64,000 nt of DNA from CAWINX01 sp963837585 (GTDB taxonomy: Bacteria; Actinomycetota; Thermoleophilia; Solirubrobacterales; 70-9). The notes beneath the pieces were generated by a model, which saw only the letters and a program-made list of their open reading frames with translations, was not told where the DNA came from and did no database searches. Position numbers and translations under genes: made by a program. Positions 8,068-16,981 of the stretch are shown here, in pieces. The DNA is taken from assembly GCA_963837585.1 (NCBI GenBank), contig CAWINX010000003.1, forward strand, positions 310,001 to 374,000. Direction: 5' to 3'. Positions within the stretch are counted from its first letter, which is position 1. Each line of letters starts with the position of its first letter.

Positions 8068-8978
8068 GCGAGATCAAGAATTTTTTCAACCAAGTCCTCG
8101 AACGTCATCCCCGCCGCCTCCGCGGCCTGCGGGAGGAGGCTGGTGTCGGTGAGGCCGGGGATCGCGTTCACCTCGAGCACCTGCGGCCCGCCCTCGGCGA
8201 GGATCAGGTCAACGCGTGAGAAGCCCGAGCAGCCGAGCGCCTCGTAGGCCGCGAGGGCGGCATCGGTGATCGCGCTCGCCTCGCCCTCTCCGAGCTCCGC
8301 GGGGCAGACGAAGTCGGTGCGGCCGATCTCGTAACGCGCCTCGAAGTCGTAGCGGTCACCGCCGCTGGGAATCGCCTCGACGACGGGTAGCGCCTCGCCG
8401 CCGAGGATGCTGACCGCCAGCTCGCGCCCTTCGGCAAAGCTCTCCAGGAGGACCCTGTCGTCGTAGCTGAAGGCGGAGATCAACGCCCCCGGCACCTCGT
8501 CGCGATTCGCGGCGAATTTCACCCCGAGGGCGGATCCTCCTCGGCTCGGCTTCACCACCATCGGAAAGCCGAGCCGGGATTCCACCTGGCCCAGTGCGTC
8601 GGCGGCGCCCAGTTCGCGGAAGGCCGTCTCGTTGAAGGCGAACCAGTCCGGGGTCGGCACCCCCGCGGCACGCAGCTCGTGCTTGGCGAGCACCTTGTCC
8701 ATGCACCGAGCGCAGGCTGCCACCCCCGGCCCGGTGAACGGGATGCCGAGGATCTCCAGCAGCTCCTGCGCGGTGCCGTCCTCGCCGCCGGGCCCGTGCA
8801 TCGCGACGAAGGCGACATCCGGCGACTCGGCGCTCAACCTCTCGATCAGGTCCGCGCCGACGTCGAGCGGCAGGACCTCATGCCCCAGCCGTTCCAGCGC
8901 GTCTTCCACCCTGGCACCGGAACGAAGTGAGACGCCTCGCTCCAGCGAACGCCCTCCCTTGAGGACCGCGACCTTCAA
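8004..8978 (-). CDS. ddl: D-alanine--D-alanine ligase family protein
   Basis: ATP-grasp ligase that makes D-Ala-D-Ala for peptidoglycan, 324 residues. Visible: an N-terminal VAVLKGGRSLERGVSLRSG (the GG-SxE substrate motif of Ddl), MHGPGGEDGTAQELLE, the ATP-grasp segment VVKPSRGGSALGVKFA, and the metal site QVLEVNAIPGLTDTSLLP. The start is TTG at 8978 with GGGAGG a few bases upstream on the minus strand, overlapping the aminotransferase stop (TTGA). The two genes are therefore probably cotranscribed and translationally coupled. Confidence 0.93.
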   Translation of the reverse strand: MKVAVLKGGRSLERGVSLRSGARVEDALERLGHEVLPLDVGADLIERLSAESPDVAFVAMHGPGGEDGTAQELLEILGIPFTGPGVAACARCMDKVLAKHELRAAGVPTPDWFAFNETAFRELGAADALGQVESRLGFPMVVKPSRGGSALGVKFAANRDEVPGALISAFSYDDRVLLESFAEGRELAVSILGGEALPVVEAIPSGGDRYDFEARYEIGRTDFVCPAELGEGEASAITDAALAAYEALGCSGFSRVDLILAEGGPQVLEVNAIPGLTDTSLLPQAAEAAGMTFEDLVEKILDLALDGFRPSSSADAGSGALGAH

Positions 8979-10324
8979 CTCGCCTCCCTGCGAAAGGGAA
9001 CCACGTTGGGCTTTTCGGCTTCGTCCTGTTGTGGGGGGAGGGGAACCTCTCCCGTCAGGGCGCCGTAGAGCTCGACCTGCTCCTCGATCACCTTGCCGAT
9101 TCGGCGTATCCCCTCGCGGATCTCGTCCTCGGTCACCCCGGAGAAGTTGAGCCGCATCGAGTTGCGGCCACGACCCTCTTCGACGTAGGCGGCCTGTCCG
9201 GGGACGAAGGCGACATCGTCGCGCAGCGCCTTTGCCAGCAGGTCGCCGGTATCGATGTAGTCGGGCAGGGTCGCCCAGATGAAGAGGCCGCCCTCCGGCT
9301 CCGTCCAGGTCGCCTGAGCGGGGAAGTACTTGTGCAGCGACTCGACCATCACGTCGCGCCTGCGCCGGTAGATCTCGACCAGGCTGGCGACGTATTCGCG
9401 CCAACGCCCCTCGGCAAAGTACTCGCGCACGAAGTACTGGGTCAGGGTCGAGGTGCAGAGGTCGGAGGCCTGCTTGCCGAGCACCACCTTCTCCATCACG
9501 GGAGGCGGCGCCACCATCCAGCCCAGGCGGATCCCCGGCGAGAGGATCTTCGAGAAGGTCCCCAGGTAGATCACGAAGTCGCCACCGTCGAGCTGGTAGA
9601 GCGGCGGCAGCGGCTCGCCGCCGAAGCGCAGCAGCCCGTAGGGGTTGTCCTCGATCACGAGGATCTCGTGCCGGCGCGCCAACTCGACCAGCCGCCGGCG
9701 CCGCTCGAAGGACATCGTCGCCCCCGCCGGGTTCTGAAAGCTCGGCACCGAGTAGACGAACTTGGGCCGCCGCCCCTCGTCGGCCAGGGTTTCCAGGACT
9801 CCCTCCAGCTCCTCGACCCGCATCCCGTCGGCGTCGCACTCGATCTGGACGACGTCGGCCTGGTAACTGCAGAAGACCGGGACTGCGCCTGGGTAGGTCG
9901 GCGCTTCGCAGATCACCACGTCGCCCGGATCGAGCAGCACCTTGCAGATCAGGTCGATCGCCTGCTGGGCGCCGGTGGTGACGATCAGGTCCTCGTGGTC
10001 GGGCATCATGCCCTCCGCGCCCATCACCTGGAGGATGCAGTCCTTGGTCTCTTCAAAGCCCTCGGTCGGCCCGTATTGGAGCGCCTCGGCCGCCGACTCC
10101 TGGGCGATCCGGGTCATCTGCGCCGCGAAGCTCTGCGGCGGGAAGGTCGAGGTGTCGGGCAATCCGCCGGCAAGGGAGATCACCTCGGGCCGCGCCGTCA
10201 CGGCCATCAGGTCGCGCATCGCGGAGGAGCGCATCACTCGGGTTCGCTCGGCGAACAGGCTCGCGTAGCGCTCCAGATCACGGGTGCTGGTGTGAGCCCG
10301 ACGCCGATGGGGAGGCTCTGCCAT
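8975..10324 (-). CDS. PLP-dependent aminotransferase (class I/II, LysN/AadR-like)
   Basis: 449 residues of fold-type I aminotransferase. Motifs: ISLAGGLPDTSTFPPQ near the N-terminus, TTGAQQAIDLICKVLLDPGD, YSVPSFQNPAGATMS, EDNPYGLLRF with the PLP-contacting Asp/Tyr, and the catalytic lysine in GTFSKILSPGIRLGW. This set is typical of 2-aminoadipate/valine-pyruvate type enzymes and of the catalytic part of MocR proteins; no DNA-binding domain is present. The substrate cannot be read from sequence. The start is ATG at 10324; the open frame upstream overlaps the divergent gene and is not coding. Confidence 0.88.
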   Translation of the reverse strand: MAEPPHRRRAHTSTRDLERYASLFAERTRVMRSSAMRDLMAVTARPEVISLAGGLPDTSTFPPQSFAAQMTRIAQESAAEALQYGPTEGFEETKDCILQVMGAEGMMPDHEDLIVTTGAQQAIDLICKVLLDPGDVVICEAPTYPGAVPVFCSYQADVVQIECDADGMRVEELEGVLETLADEGRRPKFVYSVPSFQNPAGATMSFERRRRLVELARRHEILVIEDNPYGLLRFGGEPLPPLYQLDGGDFVIYLGTFSKILSPGIRLGWMVAPPPVMEKVVLGKQASDLCTSTLTQYFVREYFAEGRWREYVASLVEIYRRRRDVMVESLHKYFPAQATWTEPEGGLFIWATLPDYIDTGDLLAKALRDDVAFVPGQAAYVEEGRGRNSMRLNFSGVTEDEIREGIRRIGKVIEEQVELYGALTGEVPLPPQQDEAEKPNVVPFRREAS

Positions 10325-10346
10325 CCCCGAAGTGTAGGTTTTTGGC

Positions 10347-10781
10347 GTGGGCTCCTTCTCCGGCCTCCTCCTCGAGCTCGGCCTCGGCATCGCGATCGGG
10401 ATGATCGCGGGCACCACCGGCCTGCAGGGATCCGCCCGGGGCAGGATGGTCTTGCTCGCCGCGGTGATCGGCCTCATCGTCGGCTTCCTGCTCGCCGGCA
10501 GCGCCGACGTGACCGGCCCGGTCGGCGCCGCGGCCTGCCTGCTTGGCGCCGTCTTCGCCTTCCTCGTGGTCAGCGACGTCGTGCACGGAGCGGGGCGCCG
10601 CGAAGGCGGCGGAGGAGGGCCACTCGGCTTCATCGTCGCGCTGGCCGCGCTGATAGTCGTCGCGATCGCGGTCCTCGTGCCGCTCGCGGTGATCCTGATC
10701 CTTGCTCTGCTGATCTGGCTCGCCATCGCTCGCCGACGCCGTGCCCAGCGCAAGCACGCCGGCCTGCGCGTCCTGCGCTGA
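10347..10781 (+). CDS. Small integral membrane protein, function unknown
   Basis: 144 residues with about four to five hydrophobic segments: a pair near residues 8-60, a third around 60-80 and a long C-terminal one (LAALIVVAIAVLVPLAVILILALLIWLAIA). A glycine-rich linker lies between, and the tail is RRRRAQRK-type basic. I do not recognise a family. The start is GTG, 22 bases from the divergent aminotransferase start, so the two share a promoter region. Confidence 0.65.
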   Translation: MGSFSGLLLELGLGIAIGMIAGTTGLQGSARGRMVLLAAVIGLIVGFLLAGSADVTGPVGAAACLLGAVFAFLVVSDVVHGAGRREGGGGGPLGFIVALAALIVVAIAVLVPLAVILILALLIWLAIARRRRAQRKHAGLRVLR

Positions 10782-10800
10782 GCGCCGTCCGACCAGCATC

Positions 10801-12332
10801 ATGCGGGGAGTGAGCGCTCCCAAGAAGCTCGTCCTCGCCTACGTCGACTCCCTGCGCACGGACATGTTGGAGCGCGCCGTCGCCGAGGGCCGCGCTCCGA
10901 CCTTTGCGGCCCTGATCGAACGCGGCGTCTTCATCCCCGATTGCGTCTCCAGCTTTCCTTCGGTGACGCCGGTCGCCTGCGCCGAGATGGTCACCGGCCT
11001 CGGCGCGGAGCGGCACTGGATCAGCGGGATGAACTGGTATCACCGGCTGGAGCGTCGCTACGTCGAGTACGGATCCTCGCTGGAGGCAAGCCGGGCCTTC
11101 GGCATCTTCCGGTCCCTCTATGACCTCGTCTACAACATGAACCTCGCGCACCTCAGCCCCGAGGTGGAGACGCTCTTCGAGTCGCTCGACGACGCCGGCG
11201 CCCGCACCGCCTGCACGCCGTTTCTGATCTACCGTGGCCGCCACCGCCACCAGGTCTCGCTCGACGGCTTGCTGCGCCGCGCGGTCGATGCGACCCGGCT
11301 CAAGTTCCGCCACCACACCTGGGGGCCGGGCGAGCTCTTCTACGGCGACCTCTACGCCAGCCGCGACGTGCCCTGCCGCTCGACCTCGATCCCGGGTTCC
11401 CGCGACGGCTACTCGGCTTGCTGCGCCGCCGAGCTGGCCAAGGACGATCTCTACGACTTCCTGCTTCTCTCCCTTCCCGACAACGACAACTACTCCCACC
11501 GGCACGGCCCCGAGGCAAGCGTCGAGTCGATTGCCAAGGCGGATGAGCTGCTTCGCGAAGTTGGTCGAGGCGGCCGGGGGGGTCGACGGCTTTCTCGAGC
11601 GCAACGCCCTGGTGCTGCTTGCCGACCATGCCCAGACCGCGGTGGACCGGGGCCTGCCGCTCGCCGAGATCCTCGGTCGCGAGTGGAACGTGCTGCAACC
11701 GTCGGAGGAGAGGCCCGAGCTCGCCCAGCTCGCAGTCAGCCCGACCGGCAGGGCGGCCCACGTCTACCTGCTGCCGGGGGAGGGGGATCGCGCCGAGCAC
11801 GAGGAGGTGCGCCGCGCGCTGGTCGAAACCGAAGGCGGTCGAGCTCGTCTGTTGGCTGGAGGGACCGGGAGGAGCGCCGCTCGATCGCCTCGACCCGGGC
11901 ATGCCGGCGGGCGGGGGGGAGGTCGCCGTGGTCGATCGTCGCGGCGAGCAACTGCGCTTTCGGCCGGGCGGCAAGGTGGAGGACCTCCGCGGCGGGCGTT
12001 GGCGCCTCGACGGCGAGCTCTCGGTTCTTGAGGCGGAAATTGAGGATGGACGGTTGCGAAGCGAGGAGTTCCCGGACCCGCTGGCGCGGGTCTGGTCGGC
12101 TCTGACCGCCCCCCACGCGGGCGACTTCGTGCTCTCCCTGGCGCTCGGTTACGAGGCGGTCGACTGGGGTGGAACGACCCACGTTCCCGGCGGCAGCCAC
12201 GGCTCCCTGCACCGCGGCGACTCACTGGGTCCGTTGCTCCTGGTCGGATGCGGCCCCACCGATCCGAACGAGCGGGAACAGTGGGCGCTGCGCGACGTCG
12301 CGCCGATCGTGTTGGAGCACTTCGGGGTTTGA
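10801..12332 (+). CDS. Alkaline phosphatase superfamily / nucleotide pyrophosphatase-like protein, two frame breaks
   Basis: An AP-superfamily phosphodiesterase of about 509 residues. VLAYVDSLRTDML near the N-terminus supplies the first metal aspartate, FPSVTPVACAEMVTG contains the nucleophilic Thr of NPP-type enzymes, and ADHAQTAVD supplies metal ligands. The protein continues across three frames: it leaves the first near 11560 (after DELL) and the second near 11835 (after LVETE). Removing one base at each point restores a continuous protein, and the gene length modulo 3 is 2, matching two insertions. The next gene starts in its stop codon (TTGA). Confidence 0.8.
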
Positions 12333-13898
12333 AGCGGCTTGCGATAGCCGCGCTGTTGCTGGCCCTCTGTCTGCCGACGGGCGCCGCGGCGGCGGATGCG
12401 GGAGAGATCACGGCCGCGCAGGCGACGACGATCGCCAATCGCGACCCGAATGCGATCAAGGAGCGTCGCGAGAACCACGGCGTTACTACCAGCGCCAACA
12501 AGGTCGACGGCAACTGGGAGGTCGGCTACTTCGCCGATGACAAAGAGGTCGCCCTGGTCATCGTCGACCCGCTCACCGGCGCGGTTCGCGAGTCCTGGAC
12601 CGGCTATCAGGTCGCCTGGAAGATGGCCCGGGGGTACTCCGGCGCCTTCGGACACAAGCTCGACGCCCCGTACGTATTCCTCCCCATCTGCGCCCTCTTC
12701 CTGCTCGGGTTGCTCGACTGGCGCAGGCCCTGGCGGATCGCCAACCTCGACCTCCTTGTCCTGCTCGGCTTCGGGGTTTCGCACTTCTTCTTCAACCGCG
12801 CCGAGATCGGCGTCTCCGTGCCGCTCGCATATCCGCCGCTCGCCTATCTGCTGTGCAGGGCGTTGTGGATCGGCTTTCGCCGAGGTGGGGAGGGGCTGCG
12901 TCCGATCTGGCCGGCCGCTTGGCTGCTGGTCGCCGCCCTCTTCCTGATGGGCTTCCGGGTCGGTCTCAATGTCGCCGACTCGGGCGCCATCGACGTCGGC
13001 TACGCGGGAGTCGTCGGCGCCGATCGGATCGCCCACGGGGAGCCGATCTACGACAACTTTCCCAGCGACGTCTCTCAGGGCGACACCTACGGCCCGGTCA
13101 ACTACTACGCCTACGTTCCCTTCGAGCGGATCTGGCCCTGGTCGGGAACCTGGAACGACCTCCCGGCAGCACACGGAGCGGCGGTCTTCTTCGACCTGGC
13201 CACCTTTGCCCTCCTCTTTCTCCTGGGGCGACGAATAAGGCCGGGCCCCAGGGGCGCAAAGCTGGCCGCGACCCTCGCATTCGGCTGGGCGGCGTACCCG
13301 TACACCGCATACACACTCGAATCGAACTCCAACGACTCACTGGTGGCGCTGTTACTGGTGGCAACGCTGTTGGCGCTGGCTCGACCTGTAGCGAGGGGAG
13401 CGACGCTCGCCTTGGCGACCTTCACAAAGTTCGCCCCGGTAGTGCTGGCCCCAATGCTGCTCACGTACCAGGCCGGCCGCAGGTCCCGAACTCTGTTCAC
13501 CCTGTCCTTCGTAGTTGGTGTCGGCACTGGTAATGCTGTGGCCCGCGCTCGACCCGGGACTGCACACCGTCTACGAACGCACAATCGCCTACCAAGCCGG
13601 CCGCGACTCCCCCTTCAGCATCTGGGGCCAGGTCCCAAGCCTTGAGCCACTACGAGTCGCACTCCTAATAGCGACCGGGCTCCTAGCGCTGTTACTAGCG
13701 TTCCGGCCTCGCCGGAAGACGCTCGTGCAGGTAGCCGCGCTGGGAGCAGCTTTGCTGATCGGGGTGCAGCTGACGATGCACCACTGGTTCTACCTCTACA
13801 TCGTCTGGTTCTTCCCCCTGCTCTTGGTGGCGTTCGCGTTGGAGGACATCGGGGTGCCCTCCGGACGGGCGGATACTCAGAGCCGATCAGCTAATTAG
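12329..13898 (+). CDS. Membrane protein with PepSY-like N-terminal domain and GT87-like glycosyltransferase region, one frame break
   Basis: About 522 residues. A signal peptide (RLAIAALLLALCLPTGAAAA) is followed by a short domain reminiscent of PepSY, including VALVIVDPLTGAVRESWTG. About ten membrane segments then follow, with AAYPYTAYTLESNSNDSLVA and FTKFAPVVLAPML resembling DUF2029/GT87 polyprenyl-phosphate mannosyltransferases. The frame is lost near 13515 (remove one T in GTTGG to restore it). The start is TTG overlapping the previous stop. The gene ends on a TAG inside structured repeat copy 1, giving the tail RSAN. Confidence 0.7.
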
Positions 13899-13939
13899 CT
13901 GATCGGCGAGTCCGGTCGGAGGGCACCCCGATGTCCTCC
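13841..13939 (+). repeat. Structured repeat copy 1 (nested palindromes, six-frame stop core)
   Basis: A perfect 26-bp palindrome at 13882-13907, centred on AGCTAATTAGCT, lies inside a 23-bp perfect inverted repeat (13841-13863 against 13917-13939). Between left arm and palindrome is GGGCGGATACTCAGA; between palindrome and right arm is GAGTCCGG. ACTC and GAGT can pair, leaving AGA bulged. TCAGCTAATTAGCTGA holds TAA, TAG and TGA in the three frames and, being palindromic, also on the other strand. It lies between two convergent genes and supplies the stop codon of the left one. There is no T-run, so it is not a standard intrinsic terminator. Confidence 0.85.
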
Positions 13940-13944
13940 GCCAA

Positions 13945-14724
13945 CTACACCCCAACAGGAGCGGGAACCAATACCTGTTCGATGGAGTCGGCAAGCCCCG
14001 AGTCGTTCACCGTAACCACCACCCCCATCACCCAAACATCGTCCTCAGCAGTCTCAAACCGAACCGGCATCTGGGTTATCAGCTTGGCAAGCGCCAGCTC
14101 CGGCTTCACACCCAACACACTGGTACGCGACCCCGTCATCCCGACGTCGCAGATGAAGGCCGTCCCCTGAGGCAACACCCGAGCGTCTGCGGTCGGAACG
14201 TGAGTATGCGTTCCGCATACCGCGGCGACCTGGCCGTCGAGGTGCCATCCCATCGCCACCTTCTCACTGGTCACCTCGGCGTGGAAATCGACGATCACCG
14301 CGTCCGCCTCGATTCGCTCGAGGATGGCGTCGACCTCGTGGAACGGCGAGCGCGCGACCTGGAGGCCGACCGCGCCGCTGAGGTTGATCACCCCGACGCG
14401 ACGGCCGGCGGCTTCGAGGACGGTGTGTCCCCGCCCCGGATTGGCGTGGGGGTAGTTGGCCGGGCGGATCACCCGGTCGGAGCGGTCGAGGTAGTCGTAG
14501 GCGTCCCTGTGCCGGTAGACGTGGTTTCCGGTCGTGATCACGTCGGCGCCGGCCTCGAACAGATCGTTCGCGGTCTTCTCGGTTATCCCGATTCCGCCCG
14601 CTGAGTTCTCACCGTTGACGATTACGAGATCGGGGTCGTGGCGCTCCTTCAAGCTCGGCATTGCTGCCTTGAGGCCGCGCCGCCCCGGCCCCCCGACCAC
14701 GTCACCGATGAACAGAACCTTCAT
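13945..14724 (-). CDS. YmdB-type metallophosphoesterase (TIGR00282 family)
   Basis: 259 residues of calcineurin-like phosphoesterase. The metal-binding motifs are MKVLFIGDVVGGPGRRGL, the NGENSAGGIGIT segment, TTGNHVYRHRD, and VDFHAEVTSEK followed by CGTHTHVPTADARVLP. Bacillus YmdB is a 2',3'-cyclic phosphodiesterase that affects biofilm formation and motility; many relatives sit beside rny, but no rny is visible here. The start is ATG at 14724. It is convergent with the glycosyltransferase gene, with repeat copy 1 between them. Confidence 0.88.
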   Translation of the reverse strand: MKVLFIGDVVGGPGRRGLKAAMPSLKERHDPDLVIVNGENSAGGIGITEKTANDLFEAGADVITTGNHVYRHRDAYDYLDRSDRVIRPANYPHANPGRGHTVLEAAGRRVGVINLSGAVGLQVARSPFHEVDAILERIEADAVIVDFHAEVTSEKVAMGWHLDGQVAAVCGTHTHVPTADARVLPQGTAFICDVGMTGSRTSVLGVKPELALAKLITQMPVRFETAEDDVWVMGVVVTVNDSGLADSIEQVLVPAPVGV

Positions 14725-14761
14725 GCGGGAGACCCTAATGCGCGAGTAGCGTTCGACGGCG

Positions 14762-15496
14762 ATGGCAGCAGGCGGAACCGGGGTGGCCGCGCTGGAGGCG
14801 AGCGGCCTGGTCAAGCGCTACGGCGACCGCGCTGCCCTGCGCGGAGTCGACTTCGATGCGCAACCGGGTGAGCTGATGGCGGTGATCGGCCCCAACGGTG
14901 CCGGCAAGACGACGCTGCTCTCAATCCTCGCCGGCATCGTCGCGCCCGACGAGGGGGACGTTCGCCTGCCCCGCGGCGGGGTCGGTTGGGTCCCACAGCA
15001 GGCCGCCCTCTACAGGCGGCTCACCGTCGAGGAGAACCTGCTGCTGTTCGCCCGGCTGGAGGGGCACGACGATCCGCGCGGCTCGGTCGAGGAGATGCTG
15101 GAGCTCTCGGGCCTGGCCGAGCGCCGAGGAGAGATCGTCGCTCGCCTTTCGGGAGGCAACCAGCAGCGGATCAACATCGCGATCGGCCTCTTGTCCCGGC
15201 CGGTCGTCCTGCTCCTCGACGAGCCGAGCGTCGGGCTCGACCCCCGCCAGCGAGCTCGACTCTGGGACTTCGTCGGCGGCCTGGCCGAGCGCGGCACCTC
15301 GGTCATCTTTTCGACTCACGACATCCAGGAGGCCGAGCGCTACGGCGGCCGGATGCTCGTCCTCGCCGATGGCGAGAGTCTCTTCGACGGCCCGCCCGAG
15401 GCGCTGCGAGAGGCGGTGCGCCGCGAGGCTCCCGAGGCGGCCGACCGTGACTTCGAAATCGCCTTCGTCGCCTATCTGCACCACCGGGGGCATTAG
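14762..15496 (+). CDS. ABC transporter ATP-binding protein
   Basis: 244 residues. Walker A GPNGAGKTTLL, Q-loop region VPQQAALYRRLTVEENLLLF, signature LSGGNQQRINIAIGLL, Walker B VVLLLDEPSVGLDP and H-loop STHDIQEAE are all present. The DRA/CcmA-type fold and the ABC-2 permease immediately downstream (3 bases away) indicate an exporter for drugs, lipids or polysaccharide. The substrate is unknown. It is divergent from the ymdB-like gene. Confidence 0.93.
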   Translation: MAAGGTGVAALEASGLVKRYGDRAALRGVDFDAQPGELMAVIGPNGAGKTTLLSILAGIVAPDEGDVRLPRGGVGWVPQQAALYRRLTVEENLLLFARLEGHDDPRGSVEEMLELSGLAERRGEIVARLSGGNQQRINIAIGLLSRPVVLLLDEPSVGLDPRQRARLWDFVGGLAERGTSVIFSTHDIQEAERYGGRMLVLADGESLFDGPPEALREAVRREAPEAADRDFEIAFVAYLHHRGH

Positions 15497-15499
15497 CAA

Positions 15500-16853
15500 G
15501 TGCGCTGGCTCTTGCTCAAGGACCTGCAGATCCTCCGTCGCTCGCCGCTGCAGGCGTTCCTGCTGGTCGCCTACCCGGTGTTGATCGCCGTTCTCGTCGG
15601 TTTCGCGATCTCGCGCGATCCCGGCAAGCCGCGCGTCGCCTTCCTCGACCAGGTACCGAAGGACACCAGGGTCAGCGTCGGCGGCGCGCAGCTGCCCTCG
15701 GTCGGCGCCCGAGAGCGAATCTGCGCCCGGGTCGAGTGCGTCGACGTCAGCAGCCGGCAGGAGGCGGTCGAGAAGGTGCGCTCCGGCGACGTGCTCGCCG
15801 CGCTGATCCTCCCCGGCGACCTGATCGACCAGATCAACTCGCTCTCGAGCCTCAACCCGGGCACCCCCACCGTCGAGGTGATCGTCAACGAGGAGGATCC
15901 GGTCAAGGCGCGGCTGGTCAACGACCGCATCGACTCGCTGATGGCGCAGGCGAACCTGGCGATCGCACGCCGCATCGCCGTCGCCGGGGGCCAGTACCTG
16001 AAGCTGGTCATCGACGGCGGCCACTTCTCGGTCCTCGGCCAGTCCTACGACATCCTCGGCATGCGCGCCAGCGCGCGGATCCTCACCGCGCTGCGACCGG
16101 CCCTGCCGCCCGGCCCGCTGCGCGACTCGATCGACCAGGTGATCCGCTTCGCGGTGCTCGCTCGCGACAATCTCAACGTCGCCGGGCCGCTGCTCGATCG
16201 CCTCGCCCAGCCGATCGCCGTCGACAAGCAGGTGGTCAGCGCCTCGACGCCGCCACTCGACATCTTCGCGATCGCCGTCGCCGCCACCTTCACTCTGGCC
16301 TTCGTCACCGTCCTCCTCGTCGCCGGCTCCCTCGCCCTGGAGCGGGAGGAAAACGCCTTCCCCCGCCTCACCCGCGGCCTCGTCTCCCGTTCGGCCCTGC
16401 TCACCGAAAAGGTGGGGTTGGGGGTAGTAGTCGGCCTAGTGGTGACCCTGCTCCTGCTCGCCGGCCTACAGCTCTTCGTCCCGCTGCAGTGGGGCCGAAT
16501 AGGCCTCTGGCTGGCAGCGATCCTCGCCGGCGCAGCGGCCCTGGGAGCGGCCGGCGCAGCCCTGGGCGCAGCGGCCCGCGAGGTCCGCGCCGTCTCCCTG
16601 CTCGCCTTCATGGTCACCCTCCCAATCGCCTTCCTATCCCTGATCCCCTCCGGAGCAGTAGGCGCCAACATCTACGACGCAATCCGCGTCGTAACGGCCC
16701 TCTTCCCGTTCAAGCCCGCCCTACAAGCAATGACGGCAGCCCTGGACAGCTCCGGCCCGGGCATCGGCGGTCCGCCTGCTCCACCTTGCTGCCCTCGCCG
16801 TCGCTTACGGGCTCCTCGCCCGCTTCGCCCTGCGTCGTTTCTCAGCGGTCTGA
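15500..16853 (+). CDS. ABC-2 type transporter permease, one frame break near the end
   Basis: About 450 residues. An N-terminal membrane segment (FLLVAYPVLIAVLVGFAI) is followed by a large extracytoplasmic region of about 200 residues, then five further segments in the C-terminal half, the ABC-2 arrangement. The frame is lost near 16770. One-base removal restores the final membrane helix LLHLAALAVAYGLLARFALR and a TGA at 16851-16853; read literally the frame would end at 16876 inside the downstream repeat. It forms a transporter with the preceding ATPase. Confidence 0.82.
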
Positions 16854-16866
16854 AGGGGGGACGGGG

Positions 16867-16945
16867 CACCCTCTGAACGGGCGGATACTCAGAGCCGTTC
16901 AGCTAATTAGCTGAACGGCGCGAGATCCGGCCCGTTCAGGGGGTG
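16867..16945 (+). repeat. Structured repeat copy 2
   Basis: The same core as copy 1: GGGCGGATACTCAGA, then a perfect 26-bp palindrome at 16894-16919 around AGCTAATTAGCT, then a slightly altered right side (CGAGATCCGG). The variable stem bases are CGTTC/GAACG instead of CGATC/GATCG in copy 1, a compensated change. Outer arms CACCCTCTGAACGGGC (16867-16882) and GCCCGTTCAGGGGGTG (16930-16945) pair with one mismatch and can be extended imperfectly outward. It lies between the ABC permease and hemB, both rightward. Confidence 0.85.
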
Positions 16946-16981
16946 ATCCCGATCCGTGCCTCCCACCTACAATCGCCGAGA

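Noticed and set aside
13882..13907. The repeat core as a standard rho-independent terminator
   Set aside because: No T-run follows the hairpin on either strand, and the conserved loop-proximal AGCTAATTAGCT is not required for intrinsic termination. A non-canonical termination role remains possible.
16867..16945. The structured repeats as terminal inverted repeats of an insertion sequence
   Set aside because: No transposase or target-site duplication is associated, copies are solitary, and the space between copies is filled with ordinary unrelated genes.
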